Of a DNA stretch of 64,000 nucleotides, positions 16,671 through 24,330 are shown piece after piece. The stretch comes from a virus: positions 171,762-235,761 of the IMG/VR virus record IMGVR_UViG_3300046171_000231, one strand, 5' to 3'. The notes beneath the pieces are model-generated. The model was not told the DNA's origin. It did not search any database and was given only the letters and a program-made list of their open reading frames with translations. Both the position numbers and the translations under genes were made by a program. Position 1 is the first letter of the stretch. Each line of letters starts with the position of its first letter.

Positions 16671-16906
16671 TATAGAACTTGGATTACACCATTACAATCT
16701 GGAATATCTTGCATTATTTTACTTTCAATACCTTGTTTAAGTGTCATCGCACTCATTGCACAACTTGTGCAAGCACCACCTAATCTAACTTTAACATAGT
16801 TTGTACCTTCTTCTATCTCTACAAACTCTACAAATCCTCCATCTGCTTCAATATAAGGAGCAATTTCAGATAAAGACTTGGTTACATTACTTTCATTTAA
16901 ATCCAT
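16670..16906 (-). CDS. NifU C-terminal (Nfu)-like iron-sulfur cluster scaffold
   Basis: The 78 residues (start chosen at the ATG at 16906, which overlaps the gp17 stop as TAATG) form a complete Nfu domain: SEIAPYIEADGGFVEFVEIE, VKVRLGGACTSCAMSAMTLK with the CxxC that binds a transient 4Fe-4S cluster, and GIESKIMQDIPDCNGVIQVL. In bacteria and plastids this domain carries Fe-S clusters to apoproteins. In a phage it may maintain Fe-S enzymes during infection or serve a virion protein. It is wedged between the terminase and the tail sheath gene, so it is probably made late in infection. Confidence 0.85.
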   Translation of the reverse strand: MDLNESNVTKSLSEIAPYIEADGGFVEFVEIEEGTNYVKVRLGGACTSCAMSAMTLKQGIESKIMQDIPDCNGVIQVL

Positions 16907-18027
16907 TACATATAATCCCACATATAAGATTTGTCACCATATTCATCAGTATGCCATAAATCTCCGTCCTTGTCAATAAAAGTAGATTCATCTTGTCCGT
17001 CAGACATAAAACCAAATGGTGCCATATCTTGTTCGATTTGATTTTTCTGTTCCTCATATATTCTCTTTCTTACATCATTATCAGTCATTTCTTTGAAATA
17101 ATCCTGTGCAACTAGCCAAGCAAATATCACTAAACACATTGCTAGGTCATCATTACATCCCTCTTCTGCTTCAAATGAGTTGTGTTTTTGAGAGAAAGTA
17201 GTTAATTCTGATATTATATCATAATCAATAATAAGTATCTTATCATCTTCTAGTAAAGTTTTTAAGTTTGAACAACCCAATTTTTTAACTGCTTGTGTAG
17301 TTCTCACTCCTAACTGTGACCTTTTACCACTAAATCCAGCACCAACAACTTGACCTGCACGACCTCTTTGAGAACACATCAATAAATTATCATACTCTAA
17401 ATCATAATTTAAGATAGATGCGACCTGATCTCCAATATCATTTACTTCACATAATATGAATGCTTTATTATATGCTTTTCCTATATCATCAATAATACTC
17501 GGAAACAGCATTGGTTTGATTTCATTATTACGATACTTTGCAACTGCTTTATATGGAAAGTTAGTTATATCAAAAACAACAAATGCAGAATAATCATTTC
17601 CAAGACCACGAGCAACGTCAACTGTAATCAAATAATTATGGTCTTTTTGTGGTCCTTCATATACATCTAATCCTGCATTTCTTTGAATTGGACTTTCATA
17701 TACAAGATTCTTTAATTTTGATGGATTGATTAAAGTATTAACAGATCCTAGAAACTCACATTCAAACTCAACCTTAAATTGTTGCTCTGATGTGTTTGCG
17801 ATTGTTTGTTCTTTCCATTCTTCATCACGACCTGGTACTTCAGACCAATGAACTTCAGTTGGTACATATTCATTTTTACCTCTATCAGCATCGTGCCACA
17901 TACGATAAAAATGATTCATACCTCTTGGGGTAGAAACAATTATAACTTTTGATTTTTGACCAGATGAAATTGTTGGATATACAGACGCAAAGAAATCATC
18001 CTGCAATATGATTCGGTATGAATGCAA
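16906..18027 (-). CDS. 17: gp17-like terminase large subunit, C-terminal fragment (nuclease domain)
   Basis: This is the continuation of the packaging motor in the next reading frame. Terminase sequence begins at DDFFASVYPTISSGQKSK; the residues before it in this ORF are out-of-frame sequence. Motif III of the ATPase (VIIVSTPRG) and the RNase H-like nuclease domain follow, with acidic residues in ITVDVARGLGNDYSAFVVFD, ILCEVNDIGDQ and CNDDLAMCLVIFAW. It ends MWDYM, overlapping the NifU-like start. With the N-terminal fragment it would give a protein of about 550 residues, the normal gp17 size. Confidence 0.92.
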   Translation of the reverse strand: MHSYRIILQDDFFASVYPTISSGQKSKVIIVSTPRGMNHFYRMWHDADRGKNEYVPTEVHWSEVPGRDEEWKEQTIANTSEQQFKVEFECEFLGSVNTLINPSKLKNLVYESPIQRNAGLDVYEGPQKDHNYLITVDVARGLGNDYSAFVVFDITNFPYKAVAKYRNNEIKPMLFPSIIDDIGKAYNKAFILCEVNDIGDQVASILNYDLEYDNLLMCSQRGRAGQVVGAGFSGKRSQLGVRTTQAVKKLGCSNLKTLLEDDKILIIDYDIISELTTFSQKHNSFEAEEGCNDDLAMCLVIFAWLVAQDYFKEMTDNDVRKRIYEEQKNQIEQDMAPFGFMSDGQDESTFIDKDGDLWHTDEYGDKSYMWDYM

Positions 18028-18550
18028 ATTCGTCTAAGAATATGACGTTATAAGATCCACCCCTAACTGCAGATGATGATGTTGAGTTTGCTGATATTTT
18101 TGACCCGTTCTCTAATTCTAATGAACCTTTATTCCAAGATATAATACCTTGCTGCATCCATCTTGGTAAATTTTCGTATGCTAATTGAAGTCTACCTAAT
18201 AAATCTCTGGCAGTAGAGGCTTTGTTTGCCAGTATAGCAATATTAATGTTATCATTAAAAACTGCATAATGTAAGAGATAAGATACAACTGTAGTGGATT
18301 TACCCGTCTGCCGAGGCATCTTACAGATGTTAAAACGGTTTTCATGGAAATTACTTATTAGTTTTTTCTGGAAAGGATACATCCGAAATGGAACTAATCC
18401 TTCATCAATGGATACAATCTTTATATGTTTGTTTGCAAAATATACAGGATCTTCTTTACACCTCATAAACTCAAGAATATTCTCTTGAGAAAACTCAATA
18501 GGAGTATTTGCTTTTTTTAAATTGGGATTACCAAGATAAACTTCACTCAT
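17996..18550 (-). CDS. 17: gp17-like terminase large subunit, N-terminal fragment (ATPase domain)
   Basis: The ATPase half of the DNA-packaging motor. It shows the adenine-binding FRMYPFQKKLI, Walker A CKMPRQTGKST, and Walker B VIFLDEFAFIP. The frame then ends at a TGA after NHIAG, whereas gp17 proteins continue NHIA-DDFF. Dropping one G of the pair at 18000-18001 restores the reading frame exactly. The break is between Walker B and motif III, so neither fragment alone could be a functional motor. A one-base sequencing insertion is the simplest reading. Confidence 0.92.
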   Translation of the reverse strand: MSEVYLGNPNLKKANTPIEFSQENILEFMRCKEDPVYFANKHIKIVSIDEGLVPFRMYPFQKKLISNFHENRFNICKMPRQTGKSTTVVSYLLHYAVFNDNINIAILANKASTARDLLGRLQLAYENLPRWMQQGIISWNKGSLELENGSKISANSTSSSAVRGGSYNVIFLDEFAFIPNHIAG

Positions 18551-18567
18551 TATGTAAAATTAAATTG

Positions 18568-18840
18568 TTAACTTATTGTGTATCCTACAGCTGCACCTAA
18601 AACAGCAGCGTTTGCTGCAAAGATTGCTTCAGTTGATTTTTTCTCTACAACTTCTACAGCATTACCTGGTAATGTAAAAGTTCCAATTGTTGTAGATCCT
18701 CCAACAGAATCAATAACAGATACTAATCTTGCAGTTGTACTATTATTAACAAGACGGACTGCTGTAGCACTACCAAAGGTGGATGCACCTGCAGCATTTG
18801 TGCCACATGCTGCTTCAGTACCTTTAATTAATGTGATCAT
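18568..18840 (-). CDS. Small hypothetical, possibly virion-associated protein (90 aa)
   Basis: The 90 residues are rich in Ala, Thr, Val and Gly with alternating hydrophobics (ATAVRLVNNSTTARLVSVID, GTFTLPGNAVEVVEKKSTEA), suggesting an all-beta domain. The composition resembles small decoration or fibre-associated proteins of cyanophages. No specific family was recognised. A CATAAATA box at 18861-18868 may serve as its late promoter. Confidence 0.6.
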   Translation of the reverse strand: MITLIKGTEAACGTNAAGASTFGSATAVRLVNNSTTARLVSVIDSVGGSTTIGTFTLPGNAVEVVEKKSTEAIFAANAAVLGAAVGYTIS

Positions 18841-18860
18841 TATTCTAAACTTTTATTGAC

Positions 18861-18868
18861 TATTTATG
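18861..18868 (-). promoter_or_regulatory. Possible late promoter CATAAATA
   Basis: CATAAATA on the minus strand, 20 bases before the ATG at 18840; one mismatch from the T4 late consensus. Confidence 0.35.
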
Positions 18869-18879
18869 CTGTCTTCTTA

Positions 18880-19164
18880 TTATGCTTTTTTTATCTTCGC
18901 ACTTAATCTTTTAAGTTTTATGTAATCACCAGGTTTATCAGGGTTTAACTGAGGATTAGATTTTAAGACATCACTGTTAATTTTACCCCTTTTAGCAAGA
19001 GGAATAGGAAGATTGAATCCAGTGCTCTTTCTAAACTTATCTGAACTCTTCTTTATCATATCCAAAGTTCTGATCCTATTTGTAATCGCATCATCTACAG
19101 TCACAGGTATAGTATCATAATTTTTTGGAGATACTTGCTCCATAAAAGTTTTAAAATCTTTCAT
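18880..19164 (-). CDS. Small basic hypothetical protein (94 aa)
   Basis: I chose the ATG at 19164, which overlaps the stop of the upstream gene (TGATG), over a GTG 12 bases earlier. The protein starts MKDFKTFMEQVSPKNYDTIP and ends in a lysine-rich tail (YIKLKRLSAKIKKA). MK-F-TF-E type N-termini are frequent in small marine-phage proteins encoded in this block. No function is recognised; positive charge suggests DNA or capsid-interior binding, as an inference. Confidence 0.55.
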   Translation of the reverse strand: MKDFKTFMEQVSPKNYDTIPVTVDDAITNRIRTLDMIKKSSDKFRKSTGFNLPIPLAKRGKINSDVLKSNPQLNPDKPGDYIKLKRLSAKIKKA

Positions 19165-20963
19165 CAGCAGTTCCACCTTCTTAATGCCTTATTAATTCTT
19201 GAATCTGGATCTCTTCTTGTCTTTGCAGAAGTAAGTTTCTTCTTCATACCTTTCATTCTTCTACAGAATGATAATCTTCTCTTTGCAGATTTAGAACCTT
19301 TTTTCAATTTCTTAGGATCTTTTGTAACTGCAGTTTTTAATTTAGAACCAGGATTTTCACGACGATATGCATTAACTGCCTTTTGACTTAAACCATCAGT
19401 CTTATCTTTACGATTCACCTTCTGCCAATCTTCATCTAATTCATCTCTCCAGTTTGACATACTTTCTTTAAGTGGTTTTGCTTTGATTATATCAACAGTT
19501 TCAATTTCTGTAAACTTAATATCATCAACATTCCAATCTTGAATAGTCAATGCTTCATCTGCAATATCTTCTTTTTGCATTCCAAATTTAAAACCTTTAT
19601 TTGTCTTTGGTTTAAATTTTTGAGTTGCTAAGTTAACTTCATCTGCACCAATATCAAGTCTAAATTGTTGTGAACCTGGTATCTGTCTCTGCACATTTTT
19701 TTCTATTTGACCACTTTTTAAATAATTATCAGCAGTTTTAAAATCATTTTTCTGTGCTGATGTAAATTTTGCAGGATTGTTACTCATAGTATTTCGAGCA
19801 ATATTCATACCATACTCTGCCTTTTTTTGTACAACTGCACCAACATTTGGAACTACTCCATCAGCATCCATTTTAATACCCATACCTGATTTAGATAATG
19901 CTGATTTCAATGCGTCTTTATTTGTTCCACTACCGACCTCTAATTGATTCATTTTACCTACCACATTTGCCTGAGCTGTTTTTCTTGCATCTAAACTTTG
20001 TTGAGTCAGTGGTTCTTTTGCAAACTGCTTCTTTTTCATTTCTTCAGGTGATGGAGCAGTTTTTGCTCCTGTAGCACCTAAACCTTCATTCATTGCCTTT
20101 TCTAAATTATCTGCCTGTTTTGCGTGTGTTTTAGAACCACTTCTCAATTTCTTAACTAAGTGTTTTACAAATGGTTTATCTTTTTTATCTAATTCTTCCT
20201 TCATTGCATCTTTACGAATTTTAGCATAAAAAATTTTTTCACCTTCCTTCTCACCATATTGGTCTTTAAAACTCTTCATCATATCATCGGATTTTTCATA
20301 TTTTTTCTTCAACATTGTATCCTTTCTCTTTTGAGCAGGAGTCATAGTTTCCTCTTTAAATTCAGTACCAGGAACCACTCTAATAAGTTTTCCTGTTCCA
20401 GTAACTTTACCTTTACTATCTCTAGTTACAGTATATTGATTTGTTGGTTTGTAATTAACTTTTTTAGGACCGCCAGGTATTTTTCTATCTGCAACGTACT
20501 TATCTACTTGTTTAGTAATTGCAGCGTCTTTCATATTTTTTCTTATTTGACTAAATGTTTTACCGATTGCACGAGCACCTGCAACTGCTCCAACCAATCC
20601 AGCAGCAACTAATGCTCCTTTTGGAGTTTTAGATATTGCTTTCCCAGCTCTAGCAGCTAATTTTGCAAGACCTCTCCTTGGAGGAGTTCCTTTTACTACA
20701 TCTTTATATGCTCTAAAAGATGCTGAATTTTTTGATTTTTTTGCTTGGTTTACTATATTTTGTGATAACTTATCTTCTCTTGAAGTATCGACACCCGCAT
20801 ACATTCTGCTTAAAAATCCTTTTGCTCTTGATCCAAGTGATGCTAAAGTATCTCCAGGTTTTATAGTTACCTGATTAATTGATTTAACATTCTTGTTTAT
20901 TTTTGGAAGTTCTGGTTCCTTCTTCTCACCCATATAAGCAGTACCATCTCCACCAGTCGGCAT
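19164..20963 (-). CDS. Basic protein with DUF6321-like C-terminus, possible internal head protein
   Basis: The 599-residue ORF is strongly basic. It holds a hydrophobic Ala/Gly segment around residues 112-135 (GALVAAGLVGAVAGARAIGK), a helix FKDQYGEKEGEKIFYAKIRK, and a C-terminal domain with GLSQKAVNAYRRENPGS, KRRLSFCRRMKGMKKK and INKALRRWNC that matches the Cys/Trp-rich DUF6321 pattern of marine phages. Such proteins are often packaged with DNA. The frame stays open about 135 bases upstream of the assigned ATG, with plausible protein sequence (QEEEVKDTSSDIQEK, YGPAVVYQDNEKTVPARV). A missing A at 21096-21101 would therefore join it to the preceding gene as one product of about 1,220 residues. 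Confidence 0.75.
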   Translation of the reverse strand: MPTGGDGTAYMGEKKEPELPKINKNVKSINQVTIKPGDTLASLGSRAKGFLSRMYAGVDTSREDKLSQNIVNQAKKSKNSASFRAYKDVVKGTPPRRGLAKLAARAGKAISKTPKGALVAAGLVGAVAGARAIGKTFSQIRKNMKDAAITKQVDKYVADRKIPGGPKKVNYKPTNQYTVTRDSKGKVTGTGKLIRVVPGTEFKEETMTPAQKRKDTMLKKKYEKSDDMMKSFKDQYGEKEGEKIFYAKIRKDAMKEELDKKDKPFVKHLVKKLRSGSKTHAKQADNLEKAMNEGLGATGAKTAPSPEEMKKKQFAKEPLTQQSLDARKTAQANVVGKMNQLEVGSGTNKDALKSALSKSGMGIKMDADGVVPNVGAVVQKKAEYGMNIARNTMSNNPAKFTSAQKNDFKTADNYLKSGQIEKNVQRQIPGSQQFRLDIGADEVNLATQKFKPKTNKGFKFGMQKEDIADEALTIQDWNVDDIKFTEIETVDIIKAKPLKESMSNWRDELDEDWQKVNRKDKTDGLSQKAVNAYRRENPGSKLKTAVTKDPKKLKKGSKSAKRRLSFCRRMKGMKKKLTSAKTRRDPDSRINKALRRWNC

Positions 20964-21076
20964 TTGCTGTCTTACTCTAGCAGGTACAGTCTTTTCATTA
21001 TCCTGATATACAACAGCAGGACCGTAATTAGTGTTCTTTAGTTTTGTTTTTTCTTGTATATCAGAAGAAGTGTCTT

Positions 21077-22825
21077 TTACTTCTTCTTCTTGGACTTTTT
21101 TACGCAGTTTGGATACCTCTTACCAAACATTGTTTTCATTCCTTTCTTTTCGTAACCTGCCCAACACTTCTCATCTAAAGTTGATCTCCAATCATAATGT
21201 TCTTTCTTCATTTCTTTTGTTATCAATTCCTTTTCACCAGCAACTACTGTCTTCACATTCTTTTGTCTTTTCATCTCTGCCTTTTTTTGAAAAATAGTTT
21301 GACCTTTATTTAAATCTTTACCAGATCTACCCATATTTTCATTTACTTCGTATTCAACTGACTCTGATTTATTACCCCAGTTTGCAGCACCTACCTTACG
21401 ACACTTAACTAATGCTCCTGATGCATATGCACTTGGCCAAACTGAATATCTTGACTTAACTTTGTGATAACAAGCATCTTTTGTGCCACTACCTTTACCT
21501 TTCTTGTCTTTTACCTCTGTAATTATTTCTTCTTCCTCTATATCTTCTAATAGTATATCTCCTACAACTACACCGTTCTCTGCAAACCAACCACGATTAA
21601 CTTCAATCGCATATCTTATCTCACCATCAGGATATACAGGAATTGGGTTCATTGGATCTAATTCTTTAATACTTTCAATTATACCTTCTTCGTTTATGAA
21701 CGCAATATCAAGAGGTATAAAAGTATTCTTCATATGAAATGAATATTGATCAGTATTTTCAAATACGAAGAGCATACCTCTATCTTGTTCCAAACTCTCA
21801 CGGAACATCAGACCTAATTTAAACTCTCCATCATTTTGTGGAACTTCAAGTTGAAGTGGTAGTGAAACAAATTCTTCTTTCATTTTCTTTTTAGGTTTGT
21901 CGGTTGCAACGTATGTTGGTTTTGCTGCGTTTGTTTTTGATTGTTGACCTTTATCTTTACTTTTCTTTCTTCTAGATGCAGATCTTCTCTCTGCAGGTGT
22001 CATACTCTCATATTTAGAACGAGATACACATTTAGGTACACCTTCACCTGGTTCATCACTTGCACAAGTTCCACCTGTGGTTACATTCACCCATCCACCT
22101 TTACCGTCTTTGGATTTAGAACCTTTGAACCAAGAACGTAATGAACCCTCACTCATACTCTTTGGTTTCTTACCTTTTTCCTTCATATTAATCGCAATCG
22201 CTGCTTGTTGAGCAGAACTTGATGCTTCTTTTACATCTTTACTATCAAGATAATCTGCAGCAGTATCCAAATAATCAGATGCTTTAGTTATCTTTGATTG
22301 AACCCACGCTTTGAAATTGTCTTTCTTACGAGAGTGTTTTTCAATACGTTTAGATGCTCTATCTGCAGTTTTCAACTGACTACGAATCATCTCTGGTTCG
22401 TGATCACCATGCTTCTCTTCATTCATTTTCTTAGTCTTTTTCTTCATTGAGTTAATAAACTTTCGATAAACTGCAGCTTCAGAAGTTTTACCCATCACTC
22501 TTGCTCTTTGCTCCATAGCAATTGCTGCTTGAATTTTATGAGCATGTGATCTACTAGATTTCCTAATTTTCGCCACACTTGCTTTAGCAGTAGCAACGTC
22601 CTTGAAACCCAGTCCATGAATAGTTCCTTTAGGATCTTCATCAGTATATAAATCAGAGTGTTTTTTAGATTTAGCAGGTTGTCCCTTTTTACGGGCAATA
22701 CGAGGATTCGATCCCTCTGAAACTAAAAAACCATCCTCACGAACTTTGTATCCGTCAGGAATGGGTTTACACTTTTTATCAGTGTTACAATAGTATTGTC
22801 CCTTTTTACAGGAAGTCTTTCCCAT
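21077..22825 (-). CDS. Multidomain basic protein with DUF5872-like and DUF192 domains
   Basis: The 582-residue lysine-rich protein has several Cys/Trp modules. Near the start is KKGQYYCNTDKKCKPIPDGY. At about 225-290 a DUF5872-like unit follows (SWFKGSKSKDGKGGWVNVT, VPKCVSRSKYESMTPAERR). At about 320-420 a DUF192 domain is clear (GLMFRESLEQDRGMLFVFEN, MKNTFIPLDIAFINEEG). Then come a KDACYHKVKSRYSVWPSAYA unit and a C-terminal ACWAGYEKKGM-type unit with FGKRYPNCVKK. These modules recur in T4-like marine phages; function is unknown, and packaging into the head is a guess from charge and position between gp16 and gp17. It may continue into the next gene (see the entry at 19164-20963). Confidence 0.75.
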   Translation of the reverse strand: MGKTSCKKGQYYCNTDKKCKPIPDGYKVREDGFLVSEGSNPRIARKKGQPAKSKKHSDLYTDEDPKGTIHGLGFKDVATAKASVAKIRKSSRSHAHKIQAAIAMEQRARVMGKTSEAAVYRKFINSMKKKTKKMNEEKHGDHEPEMIRSQLKTADRASKRIEKHSRKKDNFKAWVQSKITKASDYLDTAADYLDSKDVKEASSSAQQAAIAINMKEKGKKPKSMSEGSLRSWFKGSKSKDGKGGWVNVTTGGTCASDEPGEGVPKCVSRSKYESMTPAERRSASRRKKSKDKGQQSKTNAAKPTYVATDKPKKKMKEEFVSLPLQLEVPQNDGEFKLGLMFRESLEQDRGMLFVFENTDQYSFHMKNTFIPLDIAFINEEGIIESIKELDPMNPIPVYPDGEIRYAIEVNRGWFAENGVVVGDILLEDIEEEEIITEVKDKKGKGSGTKDACYHKVKSRYSVWPSAYASGALVKCRKVGAANWGNKSESVEYEVNENMGRSGKDLNKGQTIFQKKAEMKRQKNVKTVVAGEKELITKEMKKEHYDWRSTLDEKCWAGYEKKGMKTMFGKRYPNCVKKSKKKK

Positions 22826-22833
22826 TATACAGA

Positions 22834-23268
22834 CTATTCAGAGCTATTATTATTTAGCATTCCGTCTTTTAACATCTTCGATAGTTCAGTTGTTGAACCT
22901 ACAAACAATGCATTGTTAGTAACTGTATTTTGAGTTTTTGGATTATCTGCTTCAATATCTTTTACCTTTTTATGCAAATCTGCGAGTTTATCTGTAGTAT
23001 CTGCCACACTTTTAATTAACTGACCTGCAACTTCATATGCTCTTGGACTTGCAGTTTCTCCTGCAACTTCCATAATACCATTAATTGCTTCTTGTCCTTT
23101 TTCGATTAATGAATATAAATTTCCTCTTGTATAATCATAATCCTTTTCAACATTTTCTGCTCTAGTTTGACTCTTCTGTATTTCAGTATCTTCTGCTTTA
23201 ACAATCGCATCTACTTCAACACTATCATCAGTATTGAAAGTATCATTTAAAGAATCAAACTTACTCAT
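22834..23268 (-). CDS. 16: gp16-like terminase small subunit
   Basis: The small subunit recognises phage DNA and regulates the gp17 motor. The 144 residues contain NVEKDYDYTRGNLYSLIEKG and EAINGIMEVAGETASPRAYE, and end with FVGSTTELSKML, the conserved helical core of cyanophage gp16. Its ATG overlaps the gp15 stop by one base. Confidence 0.9.
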   Translation of the reverse strand: MSKFDSLNDTFNTDDSVEVDAIVKAEDTEIQKSQTRAENVEKDYDYTRGNLYSLIEKGQEAINGIMEVAGETASPRAYEVAGQLIKSVADTTDKLADLHKKVKDIEADNPKTQNTVTNNALFVGSTTELSKMLKDGMLNNNSSE

Positions 23269-24116
23269 TAGATATCTACTCCTCGATTAGGTGCAAAGTC
23301 TTTTGCATCCCCAAAGAATGAACTTGTTTCTGTAAATCCAAAATCATCACCTGGTTCAATTAATAAGTCATCTGCACTATCTATAACTTCATCTTCGTTA
23401 TAATCCTTCTTTGCTTTTGGTACAACAGTGTATCTTTGTACACGTTTTGCTGTTCTTGTATTTGTATCTTCATAGTAATCCAACTGAACTTTTTTGATAA
23501 GTCCTTCTGGAGTATTTGCAATATGATTAAAGAAGAATGTTTTTGCAGTAAATGATAATGTGTATATTAATGCTCTTCTTGTAGAAAAATCACCCTCATA
23601 ATCGTCTTGTTGTGCAATATTTTGTAATACCATTGGTATATCTCTTTTCTCACCGATTGATTTAACTAAATCAATTGATATATTAAAACCTGGCTGAAAG
23701 AATGGTAATATCTGCTCTAATATTTGTAATCCATCATCTTGTTGCTTAACTAAAATATTTAAGTCAAATCCAAGATTGTATGGCACTGGCATAAAAACCC
23801 TTTTTATTTGATCATTATTTTTATCTTGTGCTTTGAATGTTTGAGTTATACCTGCTTTTCTTGCTGAATCATATGATATATTTGTAATCTCAAAAGACAT
23901 TCTAGGTAATGTAATTTGAGTTGCTTTATTTAATTCTGCCTGTTGTGTAATTCTTGCTAAAAACTTTTGTCTTGGTCCGTATGCAATTGGAACCTTAATA
24001 TCAGATATAACATTTCCTGCACCGTCATCGTGTTGCACATGGATATCATTAAACAATGTACCGAACGCAATAACAGTTTTTCTTACAATTTGGTGATAAA
24101 AATAATTCCCTAACAT
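23268..24116 (-). CDS. 15: gp15-like proximal tail sheath stabilisation protein
   Basis: This protein caps the tail and joins it to the head. The 282 residues start MLGNYFYHQIVRKTVIAFGT and contain VPIAYGPRQKFLARITQQ, LPRMSFEITNISYDSARK and VPYNLGFDLNILVKQQDDGL, followed by RALIYTLSFTAKTFFFNH, all signatures of T4-like gp15. Confidence 0.94.
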   Translation of the reverse strand: MLGNYFYHQIVRKTVIAFGTLFNDIHVQHDDGAGNVISDIKVPIAYGPRQKFLARITQQAELNKATQITLPRMSFEITNISYDSARKAGITQTFKAQDKNNDQIKRVFMPVPYNLGFDLNILVKQQDDGLQILEQILPFFQPGFNISIDLVKSIGEKRDIPMVLQNIAQQDDYEGDFSTRRALIYTLSFTAKTFFFNHIANTPEGLIKKVQLDYYEDTNTRTAKRVQRYTVVPKAKKDYNEDEVIDSADDLLIEPGDDFGFTETSSFFGDAKDFAPNRGVDI

Positions 24117-24120
24117 TTTT

Positions 24121-24330
24121 CTACGCTAATAACTCCGATCCACCTAATAATAAACCACTTTCTGTTGCTAAATCATACATTTTAGCGTGTATGGTATCAT
24201 CAACTTCAGTTGTCCATTTTGCTGTGTTTTCTGTTGCTATCCAACATTGCAAGGTATCGGTGATTGCTGTTGGAAGATTATAATCAAACCAAGGATCATA
24301 TGGTATTTTATAAGGTTTTGGATATCCCAT
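24121..24330 (-). CDS. Small conserved protein between gp14 and gp15 (69 aa)
   Basis: The 69 residues begin MGYPKPYKIPYDPWFDYNLP and include AITDTLQCWIATENTAKWTT. The ATG is directly coupled to the gp14 stop and gp15 starts 5 bases after its stop. A small neck-associated role is possible from position only. Confidence 0.6.
   Translation of the reverse strand: MGYPKPYKIPYDPWFDYNLPTAITDTLQCWIATENTAKWTTEVDDTIHAKMYDLATESGLLLGGSELLA

Noticed and set aside
16906-18550. An intron or homing-endonuclease insertion as the cause of the gp17 split
   Set aside because: There is no inserted sequence; the two halves join exactly after removal of one base.
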